DNA of 33,504 bases from Burkholderiales bacterium (lineage in GTDB: Bacteria > Pseudomonadota > Gammaproteobacteria > Burkholderiales > Burkholderiaceae_C), in assembly GCA_003152055.1 (NCBI GenBank), contig PLZH01000098.1, positions 1 through 33,504 of the forward strand, given 5' to 3'. Positions 8,826 to 18,857 of this stretch are shown here, piece after piece. The notes under the pieces were generated by a model. That model searched no databases. It was given only the letters and a program-made list of their open reading frames with translations, and was not told the DNA's origin. The translations under genes and the position numbers were made by a program. The first letter of the stretch is position 1. Each line of letters starts with the position of its first letter.

Positions 8826-10190
8826 TCAGGCGACGGTCTTCAGCACGTCGGCGATCGTGCTGATCGCCTGGTCGATGTGCGCGTCTTCGACGATGAGCGG
8901 CGGCGAGAGGGCGATGATGTCGCCGGTCGTGCGGATCAGCACGCCGCGCTCGAAGCAGGTGCGAAAGACGTCGAAGGCACGCTTGCCCGGCGCCTCGGCG
9001 ACCGACTCGAGCTCGATCGCACCGACCAGGCCGATGTTGCGCACGTCGATGACGTGCGGCGATTCGTCGAGCGAGTGAAGAGCGTGCTCGAAGCTCGGTG
9101 CCATCTTCGCGCCACGCGTGAGCAAGCCTTCGTCGGCGTAGGTCTCGAGAGTGCCGAGCGAGGCGGCGCAAGCCAGCGGATGGGCCGAGTATGTGTAGCC
9201 GTGCGGGAACTCGACTACGTGCTCCGGGCCCTGCATGAAGACGTCGTGGATGGCGCCCTTGGCGAATACCGCGCCCATCGGCACGCAGCCGTTGGTGATG
9301 CCCTTGGCCGCCGTCATCAGGTCGGGTGTCACGCCGAAATAGTCGGCGGCGAAGGGCGTGCCGAGGCGACCGAAACCGGTGATCACTTCATCGAAAATGA
9401 GCAGGATGCCGTGTTTGTCACAGATCGCGCGCAGGCGCTCGAGGTAACCCTTCGGCGGGATCAGCACGCCCGTCGAGCCGGCCACCGGCTCGACGATCAC
9501 GGCGGCGATGGTCGAAGCATCGTGCAGCGTGACGATGCGCTCGAGGTCTTCGGCGAGCTCGGCGCCGTGCGCGGGCAGGCCGCGCGCGAAGGCGTTCTTC
9601 TTAAGGTCGTGCGTGTGGCGCAGATGATCGACTCCGCCCAGCATCGGGCCGAAGGTCTTGCGGTTTCCGGCGATGCCGCCGACCGAGATGCCGCCGAAGT
9701 TGACGCCGTGATAACCGCGCTCGCGCCCGATCAGCCGGGTGCGCTGGCCTTCGCCACGCGCCCGGTGGTAGGCGATCGCCATCTTCAGCGCCGTCTCGAC
9801 GGCTTCCGAGCCGGAGTTGGTGTAGAAGACCTTATCGAGGCCTTTTGGCGCCAGCGCGACCAGCTTGGTCGCGAGCTCGAAAGACTTCGGATGGGCCATG
9901 TTGAAGCCGGGCGCGAAGTCCATCTCTTCGGCCTGCTCGGCGATGGCACGGACGATCTTCGGACGTGCATGCCCGGCGTTGACGCACCACAGCCCGGCGA
10001 CGGCATCGAGCACCTGGCGCCCTTCGGGCGTCCAGTAATGCATGCCCTTGGCCTTGGCGAGCAGGCGCGGCGCGCTCTTGAACTGGCGGCTGGCGGTGAA
10101 CGGCATCCAGAACGCGTCGAGGTCGAGCGGTCCTGACGCGCTCAAAGGCGCAGACGTTGGCGCTGCGGCGGGGTTGGGATCCTTGTGCAT
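8826..10190 (-). CDS. class III PLP-dependent aminotransferase (omega-amino acid/putrescine:pyruvate type)
   Basis: FYTNSGSEAVETALKMA, LLIFDEVITGFGRLG, TAAKGITNGCVPMGAV (PLP Lys), ALSPPLIV. ORF open to 10223; ATG 10190 (MHKDPNPAAAP) is a likely start. Confidence 0.9.
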   Translation of the reverse strand: MHKDPNPAAAPTSAPLSASGPLDLDAFWMPFTASRQFKSAPRLLAKAKGMHYWTPEGRQVLDAVAGLWCVNAGHARPKIVRAIAEQAEEMDFAPGFNMAHPKSFELATKLVALAPKGLDKVFYTNSGSEAVETALKMAIAYHRARGEGQRTRLIGRERGYHGVNFGGISVGGIAGNRKTFGPMLGGVDHLRHTHDLKKNAFARGLPAHGAELAEDLERIVTLHDASTIAAVIVEPVAGSTGVLIPPKGYLERLRAICDKHGILLIFDEVITGFGRLGTPFAADYFGVTPDLMTAAKGITNGCVPMGAVFAKGAIHDVFMQGPEHVVEFPHGYTYSAHPLACAASLGTLETYADEGLLTRGAKMAPSFEHALHSLDESPHVIDVRNIGLVGAIELESVAEAPGKRAFDVFRTCFERGVLIRTTGDIIALSPPLIVEDAHIDQAISTIADVLKTVA

Positions 10191-10265
10191 CGAAAGTCTC
10201 CAGATGAGCGCCGGGTCGCGCACGGCGAATTATTGAGTCTAGAAGAAGTTTGCGGACAGCCGCGC

Positions 10266-10353
10266 TTTCACATTAGAAAATCGGAATGTCACGATGTGAA
10301 AACGAGGTGTGCTGCAGTGCCGCAAAATTTCTCATGGTGGGGAACGACATTCC
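10266..10353. promoter_or_regulatory. inverted repeats in the divergent aminotransferase/aceA intergenic region
   Basis: TTTCACAT (10266-10273) ... ATGTGAAA (10294-10301); GGAATGTC (10283-10290) ... GACATTCC (10346-10353); AT-rich relative to flanks. Confidence 0.35.
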
Positions 10354-10505
10354 ACGATACAGAATGACATCTGCAAGTTATTGCTGCCAATGGATATTTT
10401 CATTTCGTGAAACTGATTTCTCCGAGGCTTGGCTGCCGGCAGATTGCCTTAGTCTGAGGCCAGTCGCCGATTTGATAGTCGAACCAACCCGCACGGAGGA
10501 TCTCA

Positions 10506-11804
<1,299 letters not shown>

Positions 11805-11829
11805 GACGAGTCGAGGACCCGCTTAACTG

Positions 11830-11846
11830 CCGGGCTTGCTGCCCGG
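11830..11846 (+). terminator. small hairpin downstream of aceA
   Basis: CCGGGC-ttgct-GCCCGG perfect 6-bp stem 23 nt after the stop codon region; no T-tract. Confidence 0.35.
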
Positions 11847-11890
11847 TGCTCAGCCGCGAGCGCCGGTCAACGAACCCGTGTCGCGCTGCG

Positions 11891-11920
11891 GGCGGGTCAA
11901 AGCGAAGGCTTTGACCCGCC
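11891..11920 (+). terminator. strong hairpin downstream of aceA, upstream of the CoA-binding protein gene
   Basis: GGCGGGTCAAAGC-gaag-GCTTTGACCCGCC: perfect 13-bp stem, 4-nt loop; followed by gcccctgttt. Confidence 0.6.
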
Positions 11921-11986
11921 GCCCCTGTTTCAGGTAATGTCGCACGCGCTGATGCCTGCGCGAGAGCGAAGCGCCGGCCGCACGAC

Positions 11987-12448
11987 ATGTCTGACGATAT
12001 CGCCACGCTCCGCCGCATCCTTGCATCGAGTCGCACGATTGCCGTCGTCGGGCTCTCGGCCGAATGGCATCGGCCGAGCTTCTTTGCCGCGAAATACATG
12101 CAGGAGCATGGCTATCGCATCGTGCCGGTCAACCCGCGCTACACGGAAATCCTCGGTGAGCGCTGTCACGCGAGCCTCGAGACAATCGAGGTGCCGATCG
12201 ACATCGTCGACGTCTTCCGCCGCACCGAGGACGTTCTACCGATCGCGGCGCAGGCCATCGCGATCGGCGCCAAGTGTCTCTGGCAGCAGATCGGCGTCAA
12301 GAACGTCGAGGCGGCACGGCTAGCCGAAGCCGCCGGCCTCGACGCGGTCATGGACCGCTGCGTCAAGATCGAGCACGCGCGTCTCTTCGGCGGCCTGCAC
12401 TGGGCCGGCGTGAACACGGGCGTCGTCTCGGCGCGCCGGCAGGCCTGA
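11987..12448 (+). CDS. CoA-binding protein (YccU-like)
   Basis: RTIAVVGLSAEWHRPSFFAAKYMQEHGYRIVPVNPRY...KCLWQQIGVKN Rossmann/CoA-binding pattern. Confidence 0.92.
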   Translation: MSDDIATLRRILASSRTIAVVGLSAEWHRPSFFAAKYMQEHGYRIVPVNPRYTEILGERCHASLETIEVPIDIVDVFRRTEDVLPIAAQAIAIGAKCLWQQIGVKNVEAARLAEAAGLDAVMDRCVKIEHARLFGGLHWAGVNTGVVSARRQA

Positions 12449-12455
12449 CCGCTCC

Positions 12456-13757
12456 ATGGCCGATCACGTCTATCGCGCCGAGACCCTGGCCATCCATGCC
12501 GGCCAGATCCCCGATGCCGCGACGGGCGCGCGGGCGCTGCCGATCTACCAGACGACGAGTTTCGTCTTCGACAGTGCCGATCACGCGGCCAGCCTGTTCA
12601 ACCTGCAGACCTTCGGCAACGTCTATTCGCGGATCTCCAACCCGACCGTCGCCGCCCTCGAGGAACGTGTTGCCGCGCTCGAGGCCGGCCGTGCCGCGCT
12701 CGCCTCGGCAAGCGGCATGGCGGCCGAAGCGATCGCCCTGCTGACGCTGCTGAACCAAGGCGACCACGTGGTCGCGGCGGGCGCGCTCTATGGCGGAACC
12801 GTCAGCATGCTGGCCGTCAACCTCGAACGGCTCGGCATCGCAACGACCTTCGTCGATGCGTCTTCGCCCGCGGCCTTCGCCGCGGCGATGCGGCCGACCA
12901 CGCGCGCGGTCTTCGCCGAAAGCATCGGCAATCCAAGCCTCGCCGTTCTCGACATCGCCGCCGTCGCCGAAGTCGCGCATGCGCACGGCGTACCGCTCGT
13001 CGTCGACAACACGGTGCCTTCGCCCTTCCTCTGCAATCCGGTCCGCTTCGGCGCCGACATCGTCGTCCACTCGGCGACCAAATATCTCGCCGGCCACGGC
13101 ACGACGCTCGGAGGCGTCATGGTCGAAGGCGGCCGCTTTCCATGGGACAACGGCAAGTTCCCGGGCATGAGTGAGCCTTCGCGTGGCTACCATGGCGTCA
13201 AGTTCCTCGAGACTTTCGGCGACTTCGCTTTCACCATGCGCGCGCGCATGGAAACCTTGCGCGTCTACGGAGCCGCGCTCTCGCCGATGAGCGCGTGGCA
13301 GATCCTGCAAGGCGTCGAGACGCTGCCGCTGCGCATGGAACGGCATTGCGCAAACGCGCTCGCGGTCGCCACGTTCCTGCGCTCGCACAGGCGGGTGCGC
13401 TGGGTCAACTACCCGGGCCTTGCCGACCACCCGCAGCACGCGCTCGTGGCCAAGCAGATGCGAGGCACCGGCGGCATTGCCGGGGCTTCAGGGCTGCTCG
13501 CCTTCGGCGTCGAGGGCGGCCTGCCGGCTGGCGTGAGATTCATCGAGGCGGCGCAGTTCATGAGCCATCTCGCCAACATCGGCGACACGCGAACGCTCAT
13601 CATTCACCCGGCCTCGACGACGCACCGCCAGCTCGACGCGGCGCAGCAGATCGCCGCCGGCGTGCGGCCCGACATGATCCGCATCTCGGTCGGAATCGAG
13701 CACATCGACGACATCCTCTGGGACATCGATCAGGCGCTCGAGGCCGCCGCGTCCTGA
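12456..13757 (+). CDS. metY: O-acetylhomoserine aminocarboxypropyltransferase / sulfhydrylase
   Basis: ETLAIHAGQIPD, YSRISNPTVAALEERVAALE, VVDNTVPSPFLCNP, VHSATKYLAGHG (PLP Lys), ISVGIEHIDDILWDI. Confidence 0.93.
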   Translation: MADHVYRAETLAIHAGQIPDAATGARALPIYQTTSFVFDSADHAASLFNLQTFGNVYSRISNPTVAALEERVAALEAGRAALASASGMAAEAIALLTLLNQGDHVVAAGALYGGTVSMLAVNLERLGIATTFVDASSPAAFAAAMRPTTRAVFAESIGNPSLAVLDIAAVAEVAHAHGVPLVVDNTVPSPFLCNPVRFGADIVVHSATKYLAGHGTTLGGVMVEGGRFPWDNGKFPGMSEPSRGYHGVKFLETFGDFAFTMRARMETLRVYGAALSPMSAWQILQGVETLPLRMERHCANALAVATFLRSHRRVRWVNYPGLADHPQHALVAKQMRGTGGIAGASGLLAFGVEGGLPAGVRFIEAAQFMSHLANIGDTRTLIIHPASTTHRQLDAAQQIAAGVRPDMIRISVGIEHIDDILWDIDQALEAAAS

Positions 13758-13788
13758 GCTCGATCGATTCGCCGGGGCGCCGACCGCG

Positions 13789-14841
13789 GTGACTTTGCTG
13801 GCTGCCAGTACCTGGACGGCGCCGAGCGAAGACCGGCGCTTCAAGCTAGTCGGGCTGATCCTGCTCGCCAGCGCCGCGGCCGCATTCCTCTCGAATCACG
13901 CCGCGGCTCAATGGCCGCTCTCGGCCGACCGGTTCCTCGGCTTCGCTCTCGTCGCGCTGTTCGCCGTCAGCCTGCTGGCGGCCGGGCTCCTCGTCCTCGC
14001 TGCGGGTTGCGGCGCGGCGCGCACGTTTCACAACCCGGGTCGCCGGCGTGCGGTCGGGCTGCAGATTCTGCTTGCCAACGTGCTCGCGCCGGCCTTGCTC
14101 TACGGCCTCTTCGTCGACGACCCGCGAGTCGCCGCGGCAATCGCTTCGCGCGACTGGGACGTCGCCGCACCCGTCGTCGGCTACGCGCTGCTCTTCGCCG
14201 CCTGGCGGCTATGGCGCTGCAGCCGACGCTATGACGCCGTCAGCGCCGAGGAAGCGATGGCGCTCGACCAGCGGCCGCCCGTGCTCTACCTGCGCTTCTT
14301 CCACGACGACGATGCGCTCATCGACGACGGCGGATCGACGCTCGCGCCCGGGTCATGCAGGCCGTCAGCCCGCCTTCGCCGGAGCAGGAGATGTCCGACA
14401 TCCTCGCTCGCATCGGCCCCGTCGTCGCGATCGGCAAGCCCAGCGAACCGGTGCCGCAGCTCGGCGCGGCGTGCCTCTACGTCTCGAACGACGAGTGGCA
14501 GCGCAAGGTTGTCGAGCTGATGGCGGCAGCGCGGCTTGTCGTCGTTCGCGTCGGCGCGTCGCCGGGCCTGCTGTGGGAGATCGAGCAGGCGCTTGCGAAG
14601 CTGCCTCGGCAACGCCTCGCGCTCGCCGTTCTCGGCGGCTCGGCGGTCGCGCCCGAGCTCGTCGCCCGAGCTCTGCGCCCGACTCGCTCCCGTGCTCGGG
14701 CATCGCCGGCGCGGCCTGTTCTATGCGCCGACCTTCCCGCTGGCCGTGCCGATACTTCTCTCGCTCTTCGAAGCCGTGCGCTTCGTCTGGGTCGATCGTG
14801 CCGAGTTCGAATCGCGGTTCGTCACGACGGAGCGCGCGTAA
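13789..14841 (+). pseudogene. frameshifted membrane protein with C-terminal cytoplasmic (TIR-like?) domain
   Basis: Frame A (GTG 13789) encodes TM helices through RPPVLYLRFFHDDDALIDDGGSTL. The middle, EQEMSDILARIGPVVAIGKPSEPVPQLGAACLYVSNDEWQRKVVELMAAARLVVVRVGASPGLLWEIEQAL, is in another frame (~14350-14660). The end, PELCARLAPVLGHRRRGLFYAPTFPLAVPILLSLFEAVRFVWVDRAEFESRFVTTERA*, is back in frame A. Confidence 0.7.
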
Positions 14842-14870
14842 TATCGCCGGACACGACGGGCACCGCGAGC

Positions 14871-16526
14871 ATGAACATCTACGAGCAGGACCTCGGCCGC
14901 AATGCCGCCAATTTCGTCGCGCTCTCGCCGGTGAGCTTTGTCGAGCGCAGCGCCGAAGTGTTCAGCGATCTCGAGGCCGTCGTCCACGGCGCGCGCCGCT
15001 ACAGCTGGCGCCAGACGCGCAACCGGTCGGCCCGGCTCGCGGCCGCGCTGGCCGCGTTCGGCGTCGGCCGCGGCACGACGGTAAGCGTGATGCTGCACAA
15101 CACGCCCGAGATGGTGGAGGCGCACTACGCGGTGCCGGCGCTGAACGCCGTCCTCAACACCTTGAATACGCGTCTCGACGCGGCGCTGATCGCCTGGCAG
15201 ATGAATCATTGCGAAGCGGCGGTGCTGCTCACCGACCGCGAGCTGGCGCCGACGGTTGCCGAGGCGCTGCGCATCCTGCGTGAGGAGCATGGCCGCACGC
15301 CTGTTGTCGTCGATGTTTGCGACTCCGAATTCGTCGGCTCGGGCGAACGTATCGGCGCGCACGAATACGAGGCGCTGCTCGCGTCGCACGCGCCGCTGGC
15401 GCGTCTCGCCGGCCCGCAGGACGAGTGGGATGCCATCGCCATCTCATACACCTCGGGAACGACGGGAGACCCGAAGGGTGTGGTCACGCATCACCGCGGC
15501 GCGTATCTGAACGCCGTCTGCAACGCCGCGACCTGGACGATGCCGCACTTTCCGCGCTATCTCTGGACGCTGCCGATGTTCCACTGCAACGGCTGGTGCT
15601 TTCCCTGGACGATCGCGCTGCTCGGCGGCACGCATATCTGCCTGCGCAAGGTCGAGGCGCAAGCGATCTTCGACGCGATGCGCAACGAACGCGTCGATCA
15701 CTACTGCGCCGCACCGATCGTCCACAACCTGCTCATTGCCGCGCCGCAAGCGATGCGCGCCGGCATCGCGCAGAAGGTGAGGGCGATGGTCGCCGGCGCG
15801 GCGCCGCCGGCAGCGATGATCGAAGGCATGGCGCGCATCGGCTTCGACATCACCCACGTCTACGGGCTCACCGAGGTTTACGGGCCGGCTTCGGTCACCA
15901 TCAAGCGCAACTCGTGGGCCGAGGAGTCGATCGCCGAGCAGACCCGGCTCAACGGCCGCCAGGGCGTGCGCTATGCGCTCGAGGAAGGCATGACGGTGAT
16001 GAACGCGGCGTCGATGCGCGAGGTGCCGGCCGACGGCGAGACCATCGGCGAGATCATGTTCCGCGGCAACATCGTCATGACGGGGTACCTGAAGAATGCG
16101 AAGGCGACCGACGAGGCCTTCGCCGGCGGCTGGTTCCACACCGGCGATCTCGCCGTGATCGAGCCCGACCGCTACGTCAAGATCAAGGATCGCAGCAAGG
16201 ACATCATCATCTCCGGAGGCGAGAACATCAGTTCGCTCGAAGTCGAGGACGCGCTCTATCGCCATGCCGCGGTGCTGGCCTGCGCGGTCGTCGCTCGTCC
16301 CGATCCGAAATGGGGCGAGACGCCGATCGCCTTCGTCGAGCTGAAGCCGGGAGCGCAGGTCGCGGCGAGCGAGCTCGTCGCCCACTGCAAGCAGCTCCTC
16401 GCCGGCTACAAGGTGCCGCGCGAGATCCGCTTCGAGGCGATCCCGAAGACATCGACCGGCAAGATCCAGAAGTTCCAGCTGCGCGAAAAGGCACGTCAGG
16501 CGGTGACCGACCAGGAGACACGATGA
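14871..16526 (+). CDS. AMP-dependent acyl-CoA synthetase/ligase
   Basis: ISYTSGTTGDPKGVVTHHRG, HVYGLTEVYGP, GWFHTGDLAVIEPDRYVKIKDRSKDIIISGGENISSLEVED, PKTSTGKIQKFQLR. The ORF extension upstream of ATG 14871 belongs to the frameshifted neighbour. Confidence 0.95.
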   Translation: MNIYEQDLGRNAANFVALSPVSFVERSAEVFSDLEAVVHGARRYSWRQTRNRSARLAAALAAFGVGRGTTVSVMLHNTPEMVEAHYAVPALNAVLNTLNTRLDAALIAWQMNHCEAAVLLTDRELAPTVAEALRILREEHGRTPVVVDVCDSEFVGSGERIGAHEYEALLASHAPLARLAGPQDEWDAIAISYTSGTTGDPKGVVTHHRGAYLNAVCNAATWTMPHFPRYLWTLPMFHCNGWCFPWTIALLGGTHICLRKVEAQAIFDAMRNERVDHYCAAPIVHNLLIAAPQAMRAGIAQKVRAMVAGAAPPAAMIEGMARIGFDITHVYGLTEVYGPASVTIKRNSWAEESIAEQTRLNGRQGVRYALEEGMTVMNAASMREVPADGETIGEIMFRGNIVMTGYLKNAKATDEAFAGGWFHTGDLAVIEPDRYVKIKDRSKDIIISGGENISSLEVEDALYRHAAVLACAVVARPDPKWGETPIAFVELKPGAQVAASELVAHCKQLLAGYKVPREIRFEAIPKTSTGKIQKFQLREKARQAVTDQETR

Positions 16527-17323
16527 AGAACGAAACGACCTTGGGCGCGATGCCCTACGTGCGCAACGAGCGCGACGCGCGCGGCGTCATCACCCTCACG
16601 CTCGACCGCCCGGGATCGTTCAACGCGCTGAGCGCCGGCATGCTGGCTGCATTGCAGGGCGAGCTCGATCGAATTGCAGTTGACGAGTTGGCGCGAGCCG
16701 TCGTCATTGCCGCATCGGGCAAGGCCTTCTCGGCCGGCCACGACCTGAAGGAGATGCGCGCCGAGCCATCGCAGGCCTACTACGAGACACTGTTCGCGCA
16801 GTGCGCGCAGGTGATGCTTGCGCTGCAGCGCCTGCCGGTACCGGTGATCGCCAAGGTCCAGGGCATCGCCACCGCGGCCGGCTGCCAGCTGGTCGCCGCC
16901 TGCGACCTGGCCGTCGCCGCAAGTACGGCGCGCTTTGCCGTGAGCGGTGTCAACCTCGGCCTGTTCTGCTCGTCGCCGAGCGTCGCGCTGTCGCGCAATC
17001 TGTTGCGCAAGCCTGCGTTCGAAATGCTGGTCACGGGCGACTTCATATCTGCCGACGAAGCGAAGGCGAAGGGCCTCGTCAATCGGGTCGCCGCGCCGGA
17101 AGCGCTCGACGCCGAGGTGGAGTCGCTCCTCGCCGCAATCGTCGCGAAGCCGCGCGTCGCCATCGCCATGGGCAAGCAGCTCTTCTACCGCCAGCTCGAG
17201 CGTGGCATCGAGGCGGCCTACGAAGATGCCGGGCGAACCATGGCCTGCAACATGATGGACGAGGCCGCGCTAGAAGGCGTGCAGGCCTTCATCGACAAGC
17301 GCAAGCCCGCCTGGGCAGCGTAG
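16523..17323 (+). CDS. enoyl-CoA hydratase/isomerase family protein
   Basis: LTLDRPGSFNALSAGM, AFSAGHDLKEM, AKVQGIATAAGCQLVAACDLAVA; ATGA overlap with the upstream ligase. Confidence 0.93.
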   Translation: MKNETTLGAMPYVRNERDARGVITLTLDRPGSFNALSAGMLAALQGELDRIAVDELARAVVIAASGKAFSAGHDLKEMRAEPSQAYYETLFAQCAQVMLALQRLPVPVIAKVQGIATAAGCQLVAACDLAVAASTARFAVSGVNLGLFCSSPSVALSRNLLRKPAFEMLVTGDFISADEAKAKGLVNRVAAPEALDAEVESLLAAIVAKPRVAIAMGKQLFYRQLERGIEAAYEDAGRTMACNMMDEAALEGVQAFIDKRKPAWAA

Positions 17324-17355
17324 CCTCGCCGCGCGGGTTCTCCCGCATCGCGTCG

Positions 17356-17375
17356 CGCACGCCGAGCGGCGTGCG
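17356..17375 (+). terminator. hairpin downstream of enoyl-CoA hydratase gene
   Basis: CGCACGCC-gagc-GGCGTGCG: perfect 8-bp stem, no T-tract. Confidence 0.4.
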
Positions 17376-17376
17376 T

Positions 17377-17392
17377 GGTTGTCCGGACAACC
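17377..17392. promoter_or_regulatory. perfect palindromic operator candidate (GntR/FadR-subfamily-like)
   Basis: GGTTGTCCGGACAACC, 16-bp perfect palindrome; core TTGTCCGGACAA resembles T-GT-N-AC-A type GntR sites. Confidence 0.55.
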
Positions 17393-17407
17393 TTCGCTAA
17401 TCCCGGA

Positions 17408-17436
17408 TTGAGAGTTGCTTCTGCTTCCGGTATGGT
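17408..17436 (+). promoter_or_regulatory. sigma70-like promoter of the sugar ABC operon
   Basis: TTGAGA - 17 nt - TATGGT, 49 nt upstream of ATG 17486. Confidence 0.45.
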
Positions 17437-17485
17437 TTTTTGCCGCGGCCAAGACCACAGCATGACCAACGCCAGAGGAGACACT

Positions 17486-18853
17486 ATGAGAAAGACGATC
17501 GCCGGCATCATCGCCGGCTGTGCGCTGGCCTTCGCCGGCCAAGCGCTCGCCCAGGAAAGGCTCACCGTTTGGTGGGTCAAGGGCTTCTACAAGTCGGAAG
17601 ACGACGCGCTCTTCGAAGCGATCAAGAAGTACGAGCACAAGAGCGGCGTCAAGGTCGAGCTTTCGCAGTACCCGATCCAGGACATGATCCCGAAGACGGT
17701 CGCTGCGCTCGATGCCGGGTCGCCACCCGACGTTGCCTACGCCGACGTCTACGACTTCCAGGTCACCGGCAAGTGGGCCTTCGACGGCAAGCTCGAGGAC
17801 ATCAGCGACGTCCTGGTGCCGATGAAGAGTCGCTTCCTGCCGAACACGCTCGAGACGACCTATCTCTGGGACGACAAGACGAAGCGGCGCGCCTACTACG
17901 CCTTTCCGCTCAAGCAACAGACGATGCACATCGAGATCTGGCTCGACATGCTGAACCAGGCGGGATTCAAGGAAAGCGACATTCCGACCAAGTGGAGCGA
18001 CTACTGGTCGTTCTGGTGCGACAAGGTGCAGCCCGCGTCGCGGCAGAAGACCGGCCAGCGCATCTTCGGCATCGGCATGCCGATGGGTGTCGATTCGAGC
18101 GACTCGTTCTATTCGTTCCTGACCTTCATGGACGCGTACAACGTCAGATTGGTCGACGACAACGGCAAGCTCCTCGTCGATGACCCGAAGGTCAAGGCCG
18201 GCCTCGTCGGTGCGATGAAGGACTACGTCGAACCCTACCTCAAGGGTTGCACGCCGCCGTCGTCGACGAGCTGGAAGGACCCGGACAACAACGTCGCCTT
18301 CCACAACAAGACGACTGTGATGACGCACAACGCGACGATCTCGATCGCCGCCAAGTGGCTCGACGACGCCAACAACGATGCGCTCACCGCCCAGCAGCGT
18401 GCGGAGGCGAAGAAGAACTATTACGAGCTGATCCGCACGGCCGGATTCCCGAACAAGCCCGATGGCTCGAAGATGGTCTATCGCGCCGCCGTCAAGACGG
18501 GCGTCGTCTTCGAGGGCGCCAAGAACAAAGCGCGCGCCAAGGAGTTCGTCGCCTTCCTGCTGCAGGACGAAAACCTCACGCCTTACGTCGAAGGCGCCCT
18601 GGGGCGCTGGTACCCAGTGATGACGGCAGCGACCAAGAACGCCTTCTGGCAGGCCGACCCGCATCGCCGCTCGGTCTACAACCAGTTCGGCGCCGGAACG
18701 GTGACCTTCGAGTTCACGAAGAACTACAAGTTCACGATCATCAACAACGAGAACGTCTGGGCCAAGGCGATGAACCGGATCGTCAACGACCATGTCTCGG
18801 TCGACCAGGCGGTCACCGAAATGATTGCCCGCATCAAGGCCATCGCGGGATAG
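17486..18853 (+). CDS. ABC transporter extracellular solute-binding protein, family 1 (carbohydrate type)
   Basis: Signal peptide MRKTIAGIIAGCALAFAGQALAQ; ERLTVWWVKGFYKSEDDALFEAIKKYEHKSGVKVELSQYP; DVAYADVYDF. Confidence 0.9.
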   Translation: MRKTIAGIIAGCALAFAGQALAQERLTVWWVKGFYKSEDDALFEAIKKYEHKSGVKVELSQYPIQDMIPKTVAALDAGSPPDVAYADVYDFQVTGKWAFDGKLEDISDVLVPMKSRFLPNTLETTYLWDDKTKRRAYYAFPLKQQTMHIEIWLDMLNQAGFKESDIPTKWSDYWSFWCDKVQPASRQKTGQRIFGIGMPMGVDSSDSFYSFLTFMDAYNVRLVDDNGKLLVDDPKVKAGLVGAMKDYVEPYLKGCTPPSSTSWKDPDNNVAFHNKTTVMTHNATISIAAKWLDDANNDALTAQQRAEAKKNYYELIRTAGFPNKPDGSKMVYRAAVKTGVVFEGAKNKARAKEFVAFLLQDENLTPYVEGALGRWYPVMTAATKNAFWQADPHRRSVYNQFGAGTVTFEFTKNYKFTIINNENVWAKAMNRIVNDHVSVDQAVTEMIARIKAIAG

Positions 18854-18857
18854 CCGC

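Noticed and set aside
8514-10136. 540-aa plus-strand ORF
   Set aside because: Lies antisense over the well-supported aminotransferase; charged low-complexity composition typical of high-GC shadow ORFs.
13789-14841. Programmed ribosomal frameshifting as an explanation for the split membrane protein gene
   Set aside because: No slippery heptamer or downstream pseudoknot was evident; the 13-bp duplication and an indel explain the shifts more simply.
15317-16522. Upstream part of the 668-aa ORF containing the enoyl-CoA hydratase
   Set aside because: Arg/His/Gly-rich out-of-frame reading of the ligase gene; the real start is ATG 16523.
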